From Desulfobacterales bacterium (GTDB taxonomy: Bacteria > Desulfobacterota > Desulfobulbia > Desulfobulbales > BM004): a stretch of 37,210 nucleotides of DNA. The stretch is taken from contig JAAXQI010000085.1 of the NCBI GenBank assembly GCA_012974315.1, positions 1 to 37,210 on the forward strand, read 5' to 3'. The notes under the pieces are model-generated. The model searched no databases and was not told where the DNA came from. It saw only the letters and a list, made by a program, of their open reading frames with translations. Below are positions 1-8,138 of this stretch, one piece after another; position 1 is the stretch's first letter, and each line of letters starts with the position of its first letter. Position numbers and translations under genes: made by a program.

Positions 1-87
1 ATCTTTTCCTGTCCTGATTGCAAATCCAGTGCAATAAAAATTACCAGGGGAGATGAGATGCAGATTGTTGATATGGAGGTTAATTGA
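1..87 (+). CDS. hypA: HypA C-terminus (hydrogenase/urease nickel metallochaperone), 5' truncated by window edge
   Basis: Frame 1 is open from the first base to TGA at 85-87 and gives 28 residues. They include a CPDC zinc-knuckle half followed by KSSAIKITRGDEMQIVDMEV. HypA proteins end with a second CxxC, a short beta strand, a G-(D/N)-E-(M/L) turn and a final hydrophobic-acidic strand, and this tail fits well. HypA delivers nickel to [NiFe]-hydrogenase with HypB. Only the tail is visible, so the N-terminal nickel-binding residues cannot be checked. A generic zinc-ribbon protein is the alternative. Confidence 0.72.
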   Translation: MFSCPDCKSSAIKITRGDEMQIVDMEVN

Positions 88-167
88 GATTTTAAAATCC
101 GTCTTAAGAACCATGATAATAAAATGAATATCTTCATTTTTCTATAAAAAACCCCGAGGTAAACCCA

Positions 168-1022
168 ATGACAAGATTCTTAAGAGTTGCAATGACAATA
201 CTTTTATTGCTGCTTGTGAGTTTTATCCCATTTACAGCCCAGTCCGAGGTTGATTGGGACATTTCAAATGCGATTCAGCTTGATGAAACGCCAATAGATG
301 TTGCCCAGGCCCAGGGAGGTGAATTGACTTATCTCCTCACAGACCAGGCTAAAGTGTACATCTATTCTGTTGCAGGCAAACTGGTGGGAACAATCCCGGT
401 TGATCCTTCTGTGACCGATATTGCGATTTCTGCCAAAGGAGAACAACTCTATCTCATAAACAGTAAACGGAAAACATTAAAAACATATGATATCAGTTTC
501 ATTGTTGACTTCAATGTTGAGGGTTCGCCTTTTCTAGGTCCTGCAGATGCCAAAGTTGTGGTTGCCGTATTCAGCGACTTCCAATGACCTTACTGCGGCA
601 AAATTATGCCGCTGTTTGAGCAGGTGCTCGACAAGTATCCGGATAACGTAAAAATTGTTTTCAAGCATTACCCACTCGCTTTTCACAATCAGGCGCTTCC
701 CGCAGCTCTTGCTTCCATGGCGGCCGGCGAACAAGGAAAATTCTGGGAATATCATGATGAGCTTTTTCTTCATCAGAATAGTTTGTCCAGTGACAAGTAT
801 TTGGAAATTGCTCAGAATTTGGGCCTTGATTTGAAAATGTTTTCTTTAGACATGATGAGGCCTTCAATACGTAAAAAAGTTGAGCAGGATATTAGCGATG
901 CCAAAAAGGCAGGTGTAACAGGCACTCCAACCCTTTTTGTTAATGGCAGGAAAGTTAAAAAGCGTGATTTTGATGCCATGAGTAAATTGATTGATGCTGA
1001 ACTTGCCAAGTTGCAAAAATAG
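168..1022 (+). CDS. Secreted DsbA-like thiol oxidoreductase, probable selenoprotein (in-frame TGA at 585-587 read as Sec)
   Basis: Read through the TGA, the frame gives 284 residues ending at TAG 1020-1022. Residues 5-25 form a signal peptide or anchor. Residues 28-115 are beta-rich and resemble propeller-like repeats. From about residue 120 there is a DsbA/thioredoxin_4 domain. The TGA is codon 140, inside FSDFQ-U-PYCGK, exactly where the first catalytic Cys of a CPYC motif belongs; C143 is the resolving Cys. The downstream cis-Pro signature VTGTPTLFVNG and the helical insert are intact, so the domain is complete apart from that codon. GAGG at 156-159 is a suitably spaced ribosome-binding site for the ATG. 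Selenocysteine in thioredoxin-fold redox sites is established, particularly in Desulfobacterota. A nonsense mutation of TGC/TGT to TGA, or a sequencing error, is the alternative. Without readthrough, the 139-residue product would lack the redox domain. Confidence 0.8.
588..632 (+). promoter_or_regulatory. Candidate bacterial SECIS element immediately 3' of the in-frame TGA
   Basis: Two hairpins follow the TGA inside the coding sequence. GCGGCA (595-600) pairs perfectly with TGCCGC (607-612) around an AAATTA loop. TTGAGC (616-621) pairs with GCTCGA (626-631), with one G-U pair, around an AGGT loop (622-625). The second better matches a bacterial SECIS: its apical loop starts 34 nt after the TGA and carries GG/GU, as in the AGGUCU loop of E. 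coli fdhF. The pairing was done by eye; no folding energy was computed. Confidence 0.5.
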
Positions 1023-1048
1023 AAGACAGAACAGGAAAGTCCAGCCAT

Positions 1049-2038
1049 ATGCCGGAAATGAAGCTCATATTTGAAGATAATAATCTGGCAAGGCTTTTAT
1101 ACGGAGACCTGAACAAGAATCTGACCACTATTGAAAAAAACATTGGCGTCTCAATAAAGGCGCGTGGCAATGAGTTGGCCCTAGAGGGCATGAAGCATGA
1201 AGTTGAAGTTGCTGCCATGGCCCTTAAGCAATTATATGAACTTCTTAAAGCGGGCTATCCGGTTTACCCTTCAGATGTGGCCTATGGGCTTCGCATCCTT
1301 GAACGTTCCTCCAAGGCAAACCTGAAGGAAATATTTCTTGACAGGGTCTATATAACAGCCAATCAGCGCGTGGTTTCTCCCAAGAGCGTCAATCAGAAGA
1401 ATTACATTGACTCAATCAGAAATAATGACATTGTTTTTGGAATCGGGCCGGCGGGAACCGGTAAGACTTATCTGGCAGTGGCAATGGCCATTTCTGCATT
1501 GACCAGCAATCAGGTTAAAAATATAATTTTGACTAGGCCAGCTGTTGAAGCAGGTGAAAATTTGGGTTTTCTTCCTGGTGATATGGCCCAAAAGGTTGAT
1601 CCATATTTGCGCCCGCTCTATGATGCCTTAAATGACATGTTGGGCAGGGAGAAGGTCATTGAATATATTGAAAAAGGGATTGTGGAAATTGCACCCCTGG
1701 CTTTTATGAGAGGCCGGACATTAAATAATGCCTTTGTTATTCTGGATGAAGCACAGAATACATCTCATGAACAGATGCAAATGTTTCTGACTCGTCTGGG
1801 ATTTGATTCTAAAACTGTCATAACCGGTGATATTACCCAGATAGATCTTCCTGGAGGGAAACAGTCAGGGCTTATTGAAGCTTCCCGTATATTGAAGAAA
1901 ATAAAGGGAATAGTTTTTTGTTCCTTTTCGGATGTCGATGTTGTCCGGCATCCACTCGTGCAGGATATCATCCGTGCCTATGCTAAAAAAGAAATGAAGC
2001 CTGGAAAAATAAAATCTATATCAAAACCCAAAAAATAA
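1049..2038 (+). CDS. phoH: PhoH family ATPase (YbeZ-like)
   Basis: This 329-residue protein has an N-terminal KH-like region (about 1-100) and a PhoH P-loop domain. Walker A is GPAGTGKT (133-140) and Walker B is ILDEAQN (231-237). The segment LTRPAVEAGENLGFLPGD and a late TGDITQIDLPGG motif are characteristic of PhoH/YbeZ. PhoH proteins are cytoplasmic ATPases linked to RNA metabolism, and YbeZ commonly neighbours and partners the endoribonuclease YbeY, which is the next gene here. Length is normal for the family. The ATG lies 26 nt after the DsbA-like stop, with AGGAAA upstream, so co-transcription is plausible. The biochemical role of PhoH remains only partly understood. Confidence 0.92.
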   Translation: MPEMKLIFEDNNLARLLYGDLNKNLTTIEKNIGVSIKARGNELALEGMKHEVEVAAMALKQLYELLKAGYPVYPSDVAYGLRILERSSKANLKEIFLDRVYITANQRVVSPKSVNQKNYIDSIRNNDIVFGIGPAGTGKTYLAVAMAISALTSNQVKNIILTRPAVEAGENLGFLPGDMAQKVDPYLRPLYDALNDMLGREKVIEYIEKGIVEIAPLAFMRGRTLNNAFVILDEAQNTSHEQMQMFLTRLGFDSKTVITGDITQIDLPGGKQSGLIEASRILKKIKGIVFCSFSDVDVVRHPLVQDIIRAYAKKEMKPGKIKSISKPKK

Positions 2039-2094
2039 AATCAGTAAAAAAATAAATTATAAACCTCATTAATTTTATGCTGTAATAATCTACA

Positions 2095-3264
2095 ATGCCG
2101 ATTCTTTTTCAGAATAACTTTCAGCACGCATTCCCCCGTGTTAACGAATTGCAAGTTTCAAAAACCGCGGAGTTTCTCCTTGCATTGGCAGGAAGATCTG
2201 ATGCGGAATTGAGTATTCTGCTTGTTGATGACCAGCATATTGCCGAGTTAAATAAAACCTGGCGCCGCAAAAGTGGACCAACCAATGTGCTGTCCTTTTC
2301 ATTAACAGAAGGTGAAGATTTGACAAGGGCCGGGAATTTACTTGGCGATATTGTTATTTCTGTTGATACTGCTGCACGGGAAGCCAGAAAAGAGAGGATT
2401 TCAGTCCATCAGCGTTTAAACGTACTGCTTGTTCATGGCCTTCTGCACCTTCTTGGTTATGACCATGAGAAGTCAGACTCTGAAGCGGAAAGAATGTTTA
2501 GAAAGGAAAGGGAACTTTTACTTGAGTTAAAAAGAAAAAGGAGAGAAGAAATGATAAGACTCGCAGTGAATGTTGATCATGTGGCAACCTTACGTCAGGC
2601 CCGTGGCATCAGCGAGCCTGATCCTGTACTTGCCGCAGGTATCTGTGAACTTGCAGGAGCTGAAGGCATTGTGGTGCACCTGCGTGAGGATAGAAGGCAT
2701 ATCCAGGATAGAGATGTCTTGATACTGCGGCAGACGGTTAAGACCAAACTCAATCTGGAAATGGGGGCTACTCAGGAGATTATAAAATTTGCTCTGAAGC
2801 TTAAGCCGGATATGGTGACCCTTGTTCCTGAAAAAAGGCAGGAGTTGACGACTGAAGGAGGCTTAAATGTTGCCGGGCAAAAAAAGAAGCTAAAAAATGT
2901 TATTTCCCAGATGAATGATAGCGGTATTCCGGTAAGTTTGTTTATTGATCCTGATTCGCGGCAGATTGAGGCATCCCATAATATTGGAGCCACCTTTGTC
3001 GAAATCCATACTGGCAGGTACAGTGATGCAACAAGTGAAGAGGAAACTGAGCAGGAATTTGAACTGATTGTTGCTGCTGCAGAAGAGGCATATGAAGCAG
3101 GCCTGCGGGTGAATGCCGGGCATGGTCTTAACTATGTCAATACAACCCGGGTTGCATCACTTGATACAATTGAAGAGTTGAGCATAGGCCATGCTGTTAT
3201 GGCACGCGCAATTTTTGTTGGACTTGACCAGGCGGTTCGGGAAATGCTTGGCCTTATGATGTAA
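2095..3264 (+). CDS. ybeY-pdxJ: YbeY-PdxJ fusion: rRNA maturation endoribonuclease joined to pyridoxine 5'-phosphate synthase
   Basis: This is one uninterrupted 389-residue frame. Residues 1-148 are YbeY: the zinc motif HGLLHLLGYDH supplies H114, H118 and H124, preceded by TNVLSFSL and LGDIVIS. YbeY is the endoribonuclease of 16S rRNA 3'-end maturation. Residues 153-389 are PdxJ, starting MIRLAVNVDHVATLRQARG and including NLEMGAT, LVPEKR, SLFIDPD, EIHTG and NAGHGLNY. PdxJ condenses 1-deoxyxylulose 5-phosphate with 3-amino-2-oxopropyl phosphate to make PNP. Each half is full length and joined by a short basic linker (KRKRREE). No stop separates them. However, ATG 2551-2553 is exactly the expected PdxJ start and is preceded by AAGGAGA at about 2538-2544, so free PdxJ could also be made by internal initiation. 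The first ATG has no obvious Shine-Dalgarno sequence. Confidence 0.9.
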   Translation: MPILFQNNFQHAFPRVNELQVSKTAEFLLALAGRSDAELSILLVDDQHIAELNKTWRRKSGPTNVLSFSLTEGEDLTRAGNLLGDIVISVDTAAREARKERISVHQRLNVLLVHGLLHLLGYDHEKSDSEAERMFRKERELLLELKRKRREEMIRLAVNVDHVATLRQARGISEPDPVLAAGICELAGAEGIVVHLREDRRHIQDRDVLILRQTVKTKLNLEMGATQEIIKFALKLKPDMVTLVPEKRQELTTEGGLNVAGQKKKLKNVISQMNDSGIPVSLFIDPDSRQIEASHNIGATFVEIHTGRYSDATSEEETEQEFELIVAAAEEAYEAGLRVNAGHGLNYVNTTRVASLDTIEELSIGHAVMARAIFVGLDQAVREMLGLMM

Positions 3265-3414
3265 TTTTATGTCCCATTTTCGGTGTTTATACCCCTCAGG
3301 GGGATACTAAAAAGAGTGCTCTGAAAGGGTGCTTACCTGAACCTGGAATACAAAATGATTCACAGATTCAGGATAATTTTAAAGACTCTGTCCGGAAGTT
3401 TCAGTGAGTGGGAG

Positions 3415-4860
3415 TTATTGCTGGGGTAGAGTAATGATGAAAGTTGCTCCTTCTCCTGTTGTGCTTTCAACATCTATTGTTCCGTTGTGCTCTTCGATTA
3501 TGTTTTTGACGATCGCAAGTCCGAGGCCGGTACCTCTATTTTTGTTTGTATAAAATGGTGTAAAAATCATCCCCAGCTTATCTTTGGAGATGCCGACCCC
3601 TGTATCCTTAATCCTGATGACAACGTTTTTCTTGTTCCCTTCTGATGCCTCTAAACTGCTGTTAACAGAAAGAGTCCCGCCGTCCGGCATAGCCTGGACT
3701 GCATTGACAAAAAGGTTAAGAAACACCCTGTAGAGCAAGTTTTGGTCAATATCAATCGGTTTAATTGCCGGGTCAAGGTTTTGTTCAAGCCCTATTTGAT
3801 TTATAGCAAGTTCAGGCTGCAGGAACTCTATTACCTTCAATAAAGGGTCATTGACGTCAGCTGATGCAAAGTTTGGAACCTGAGGTCTGGCAAAATCCAG
3901 GAATTCCCGGACAATATCATTCAGACGGATGGTTTCTGCTACTATGATTTCAGCAAGATGTCTACTGGTGGGTGCCTGTTCTTTCAAGCGCTTGTTCAGG
4001 AGCTCGCCTGTGCTTCGGATAATTCCAAGGGGATTTTTGATCTCGTGTGAAACAGAGGCCACCATTTCTCCAAGAGTTGCCAGTCTTTCAGCATGATGGA
4101 GTTTGCCTTCCAGGCGTCGGCGTTCTTCATCCCTCGCTTTGGTTATCTGGTCTGCTTTGGTAACTATCTGCATGAGTATGAAGAAAAATGTTCCCATGAT
4201 CAGGATGGAAACTATAATAATGGTGAGCTGCAGCCGAAGTATTGCCTCCATGTCATCTGAAAGATCCTGAACCACTTTGGTTACTCCCATAACTTGATCA
4301 GTTCTTTCGCTGAGAGGATTCTCTCTTCGAAAAGGGATGTAGGTCATGAGCTTTGAAGAAATTGGTTCAGACCCGGGTAGGAGATTCAAAAGAGAGGAGT
4401 TTGATATAAGCCGGGAACTGTTGTTCCCCTTGAGAGCATTTTCATATTCAATGCCTCCCATGTCTCTCTTTCCCACCTCCTCTGGAATAGTGCTGTATGA
4501 TATTATGTTTTCATGGGAGTCAAAAATGGTTACTGAATCGACTTTCAAGCCTTCGGTAGTATTGCGTACAACTGTATCGAGCATTTTAAATTGGGATGGA
4601 TTTCTGAGGGCAATTTCTTTGTAACGCAATGCGGTTGGCAGAACAAATTGCAGAAATACCTGCCTGTTAACATGTTCTGCCAGAAGAAGCGAGTATGATT
4701 CGCTCCGATCAAGCATAACCTTTTTAGCATAATTGGATATAACCCAGGAGAGAACCATTGTGGTTATAAGAATTAACCCAAGTCCAGTGAATGAAAAGAA
4801 TTTTACCAACCTGAAAGGTCTGGGTGATTTGATTTTCGATTTTTGAGAACGGATTACCAT
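3415..4860 (-). CDS. Membrane sensor histidine kinase (NtrB/AtoS-like), orphan
   Basis: The 481-residue protein has a TM helix at about 20-43, a periplasmic sensor region (44-208), a second TM helix (about 209-231), a short linker, and a HisKA dimerisation domain with the phospho-acceptor in SVSHEIKNPLG (H272). The HATPase_c domain has the N box NLFVNAVQA (N386), G1 DTGVGI (419-424), the F box IFTPFYTNK and G2 GTGLGLAI (443-450). It should autophosphorylate and signal to a response regulator. None is encoded nearby, so its partner is elsewhere. The ATG abuts the stop of the upstream radical SAM gene with no spacer, implying translational coupling. The ligand cannot be deduced. Confidence 0.9.
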   Translation of the reverse strand: MVIRSQKSKIKSPRPFRLVKFFSFTGLGLILITTMVLSWVISNYAKKVMLDRSESYSLLLAEHVNRQVFLQFVLPTALRYKEIALRNPSQFKMLDTVVRNTTEGLKVDSVTIFDSHENIISYSTIPEEVGKRDMGGIEYENALKGNNSSRLISNSSLLNLLPGSEPISSKLMTYIPFRRENPLSERTDQVMGVTKVVQDLSDDMEAILRLQLTIIIVSILIMGTFFFILMQIVTKADQITKARDEERRRLEGKLHHAERLATLGEMVASVSHEIKNPLGIIRSTGELLNKRLKEQAPTSRHLAEIIVAETIRLNDIVREFLDFARPQVPNFASADVNDPLLKVIEFLQPELAINQIGLEQNLDPAIKPIDIDQNLLYRVFLNLFVNAVQAMPDGGTLSVNSSLEASEGNKKNVVIRIKDTGVGISKDKLGMIFTPFYTNKNRGTGLGLAIVKNIIEEHNGTIDVESTTGEGATFIITLPQQ

Positions 4861-6624
4861 TTAGCAGACTCCACAACGTTTGCACAGAGATGTATCACAT
4901 GGGACTGTTGTTTTGGCCTGTAGAGCTTTTTGATATTCGGACCAGAGATATTTACGGTCAATTCCATGGTCAATTATCTCCCAGGGGAACAGCTCATTGA
5001 GGTCCCTTTGACGGGTGGTGTAATCTGCAGGGTTGATATTTTCTTCTTTAAAAGCTTGACGCCATGTGCAATTATGAAGGACCATCTGGAGCAAGGCTCG
5101 TCCGACCCTGCGGTCTCCACGGGAAAGAGTCGCCTGGGAAAACGCCTTTTCCGGGCTTTCCGCCTTGATGCGAATATTCCCCTGGGCACCGATCGTCTTA
5201 CGCAGAAATATTAATTTTTGCTTTAAGCTCGCAACCTCTTCCATGGGGTGAAATTGAAAAGGTGTCCATGGCTTGGGGATAAAACAGTTTATACTAAGAG
5301 TCAAGAGGCTGATTTTCCCTTTAGTACGCCCTATATCTAAAATTTTCCCTTTCACTTTCATGATCAGGGCCACCATTTCATCCAGGTCAGCCTGTGTTTC
5401 AGTTGGCAGGCCGATCATAAAGTAGAGTTTCAGGTTTTTGATCCCTTTCTGTGCAAGAATTTCAACTGCTGCCATCACATCATCTTCTGTTATCCCTTTG
5501 TTGATAACCTGCCGCAAGCGCTCAGAGCCTCCATCTGGAGCAATGGCCGCGCTTTTAAGATTACTTTGGCCCAGCAATTCTGTCAGTGAGGAGCTGATGA
5601 TATCAGCACGCAGGGAAGAAAAGGACAGCGAGCATGATTCGTTCGCCAGGTAGTCTGCTATCAGAGAGACATCTTCCGGTTTAGCCATTTCCATGCCGAG
5701 AAGTCCTATTCGTGAGCAACCATCAGGCCTGGAATCAATTGCATTGATAATGGATTGTGCTTTCCAGAGCCGAGGTGGGCGATAGATGAATCCGGCAGCG
5801 CAAAATCTGCAACCACGACTGCAGCCACGACCGAGTTCTGTCATAAACAGGTTGGAAAATTCAGCCGAGGGCGAGAGAATTTTTGAATGTGCGGCATAGT
5901 CTCCTGGAGAATCCAATATTACTTTTTTAATTCTATCTGGAAGTGAAGGGTAGTTCGAATCTGGGATGGTTGTTAAAAGTTTACCATCGGTATCGTGTTT
6001 AACTTCATAAAAGGCAGGCACATAGCACCCAGGAAGTGCAGAAGCAATTTTTACCAGTAATTCATTTTTGTTCTTGCCAATTCCATCCATTAATTGTTCC
6101 ATAACAGGAATCAATACCGGTTCAGCCTCACCAATAATAAAAAGATCAATAAACGGAGCCAAAGGCTCAGGGTTCATGAATGTGGCAACGCCTCCGGCAA
6201 CAATGAGTGGTTGTCCACCTGCTGCTTGTGCTGTGACGTCAATACTCTTGTTGCTTCTGTGGGAAGCCAGTGAATCGATACCTGCCAATTCAAGCATCAT
6301 AATCAGATTTTGATAGTCCTGTTCAAAACTGACTGAGAAAAGAAGAAAGGGGAAATCAGAGAGCGGCCTGCCGGATTCTACAGATAAAGGTTTGTCGTTT
6401 GATTCAGGGAAAAAGACTCTTTCGGCAACAATAGAATCATCCTGGTTCAGCAGGTCATAAACAAGCTGAAAGCCAAGGTTGGACATACCCAGTGAATAGA
6501 TATTAGGATAGATGAGGGCGACCGGAACTCTATTCTTCCATTTTTTTTTAATACTGCCTTTTTCAAGGGAAAAATATTCGCGAGTGCCCGGAACACCGGC
6601 GGTAAACTTTGAATTCCTGCCCAT
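4861..6624 (-). CDS. B12-binding-domain-type radical SAM protein (TIGR03960-like family)
   Basis: In this 587-residue protein, residues 30-200 resemble the cobalamin-binding fold that precedes many radical SAM domains (SLGMSNLGFQLVYDLLN, GEAEPVLIPVMEQ). The radical SAM core follows, with the 4Fe-4S cluster motif CSRGCRFC (C268, C272, C275) in GRGCSRGCRFCAAGFIYRPPR-like context, then APDGGSERLRQVINKGI and LYFMIGLPTE. The C-terminus has FPWEIIDHGI and a Cys-rich end (C..CKRCGVC) that may bind another metal site. This layout matches the widespread TIGR03960 family, whose substrate is not established. It probably shares an operon with the histidine kinase. About 220 bp separates it from ftsZ, so it may have its own promoter; none was clear. 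Confidence 0.85.
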   Translation of the reverse strand: MGRNSKFTAGVPGTREYFSLEKGSIKKKWKNRVPVALIYPNIYSLGMSNLGFQLVYDLLNQDDSIVAERVFFPESNDKPLSVESGRPLSDFPFLLFSVSFEQDYQNLIMMLELAGIDSLASHRSNKSIDVTAQAAGGQPLIVAGGVATFMNPEPLAPFIDLFIIGEAEPVLIPVMEQLMDGIGKNKNELLVKIASALPGCYVPAFYEVKHDTDGKLLTTIPDSNYPSLPDRIKKVILDSPGDYAAHSKILSPSAEFSNLFMTELGRGCSRGCRFCAAGFIYRPPRLWKAQSIINAIDSRPDGCSRIGLLGMEMAKPEDVSLIADYLANESCSLSFSSLRADIISSSLTELLGQSNLKSAAIAPDGGSERLRQVINKGITEDDVMAAVEILAQKGIKNLKLYFMIGLPTETQADLDEMVALIMKVKGKILDIGRTKGKISLLTLSINCFIPKPWTPFQFHPMEEVASLKQKLIFLRKTIGAQGNIRIKAESPEKAFSQATLSRGDRRVGRALLQMVLHNCTWRQAFKEENINPADYTTRQRDLNELFPWEIIDHGIDRKYLWSEYQKALQAKTTVPCDTSLCKRCGVC

Positions 6625-6848
6625 AAAAATAAAGGTTAAGCTAAGAGAATGGCCGCATTAATTGCAACACGATTCAGGAAGTTGATTTTCCTGGTTTTGT
6701 TTACGATTGCATAAGAATCAAGTTGTTAATAACCCGTAAAAAAATGAAGCAAAAGATGCAGAGCATATCACCATTAATTGTATGAAACTATAGTAACCAT
6801 ATCGGGGGAGAAGGCAACATAATCTCAAGTTTATATTTTCATTGAAAT

Positions 6849-8039
6849 TTAGTCTGCAGCCTGCCTCAAGTAAGTCGGTGTATCAAGTTCAGCCTCGTCA
6901 AGGGTGCTGGGGAACGGAAGAGATTGTTTTCTGACTATTCCTGGATTACGACGAGTAAAAGTTTTGTTCAGTCTGCTGTTGGAAGAACCCTGTGTTACTC
7001 CATCAGTGACTGAAATGGTTTCTTCTTTGGCTTTATTGTTGGCAACAACCTGAATCGGCCTTTTGATGGTTTGAGCATCTTCCATGCCCGATACCCCGGT
7101 AGCAATTACAGTAACTCGTATCTCATCCCCGAGGCTATCATCAAAAAGTGCACCGACAATAATATTTGCGTCAGGATGAGCTTTCTCCGAAATCAGGTTA
7201 GATGCTTCCATGAATTCATTCATGGTGAGGGAGTTTTCCGAGGCTGAAATATTGATCAGTACGCCTCTGGCGCCATCAATCCCCACATCCTGTAAGAGGG
7301 GATTGTCAATCGCTCGTTTAGCAGCCTCGATTGCACGATTTTCGCCTACACCTACGCCAGCTCCCATCAAAGCGGGGCCTACTTCCTTCATTACGGCACG
7401 CAGGTCTGCGAAGTCGACATTCATATGGCCCGGAAGATTTATCAGGTCGGTAATTCCTTTTACTGCCTGTAAAAGGACCTCGTCAGCCTTTTTCATCATA
7501 TCCATGAGCTTGCTGCCCTTTTGCATAATGGTCAACAGTCGGTCATTGGGTATCGTGATAATAGTATCAACATGTTTTTTTAACTCATTCCAACCCTCAT
7601 CAGCCTTTTTCATCCTTGCCTTTGCCTCAAAAAAGAAGGGTTTGGTAACAACTGCCACAGTGAGTGCTCCCATCTCCTTGCTGATTTTTGCAACGACAGG
7701 TGCCCCACCTGTTCCGGTTCCACCTCCAAGGCCCGCTGTAATAAAAACCATATCTGCTCCCTTGAGTACTCCGCGGATCTCCTCAAGGCTTTCAAGGGCA
7801 GCTTCTTTACCACGTTCCGGGTCAGCTCCGGCACCAAGTCCTTTGGTTATGCCGGGACCAAGCTGCAGGCAGACATCCGCCCTGGAGTTTTCCAGGGCCT
7901 GTATGTCCGTATTGGCAGCGATGAATTCAATACCCTGAAGTTTGTTGTCTACCATTGTGTTAACGGCGTTTCCACCACCACCACCAATACCAATAACTCT
8001 GATTCTGGCCAATGATTCTTCTGCCATCCTGAATTCCAT
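6849..8039 (-). CDS. ftsZ: Cell division protein FtsZ
   Basis: This is a 396-residue tubulin-like GTPase that assembles the Z ring. The nucleotide-binding glycine cluster GIGGGGGNAVN (about 17-27) and tubulin signature GGGTGTG (105-111) are intact, as is NVDFADLRAVM. A variable linker of about 50 residues leads to the conserved C-terminal peptide (LDTPTYLRQAAD) that docks FtsA. The first ATG (8037-8039) has a purine-rich AAAGGGGGAAAG upstream. A second ATG four codons in matches many family starts and is possible. It is the last gene of the dcw cluster, separated from ftsA by 99 bp of AT-rich DNA that may hold an extra promoter. Confidence 0.98.
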   Translation of the reverse strand: MEFRMAEESLARIRVIGIGGGGGNAVNTMVDNKLQGIEFIAANTDIQALENSRADVCLQLGPGITKGLGAGADPERGKEAALESLEEIRGVLKGADMVFITAGLGGGTGTGGAPVVAKISKEMGALTVAVVTKPFFFEAKARMKKADEGWNELKKHVDTIITIPNDRLLTIMQKGSKLMDMMKKADEVLLQAVKGITDLINLPGHMNVDFADLRAVMKEVGPALMGAGVGVGENRAIEAAKRAIDNPLLQDVGIDGARGVLINISASENSLTMNEFMEASNLISEKAHPDANIIVGALFDDSLGDEIRVTVIATGVSGMEDAQTIKRPIQVVANNKAKEETISVTDGVTQGSSNSRLNKTFTRRNPGIVRKQSLPFPSTLDEAELDTPTYLRQAAD

Positions 8040-8138
8040 CTTCTTTCCCCCTTTTCAGTTACTTTTTGTCTATGAGATCCGTAAATTTTAAAACTGGTTT
8101 TATATTTTAAAATTGTCCATCCTATGTATTTATTCTCT

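Noticed and set aside
168..587. Separate 139-residue gene ending at TGA, followed by a separate DsbA-like gene from 606
   Set aside because: The TGA replaces the catalytic Cys exactly and the domain is split mid-motif, so one selenoprotein frame explains it better than two genes or a pseudogene.
3290..3303. Terminator between the convergent ybeY-pdxJ and histidine kinase genes
   Set aside because: CCCC-TCA-GGGG forms only a 4-bp stem and is not followed by a T run on either strand.
7210..7938. Long plus-strand open frame (242 codons) opposite ftsZ
   Set aside because: It is a mirror of the highly conserved FtsZ frame, has biased composition rich in Ser, Pro and Ile, and no recognisable domain or ribosome-binding site.
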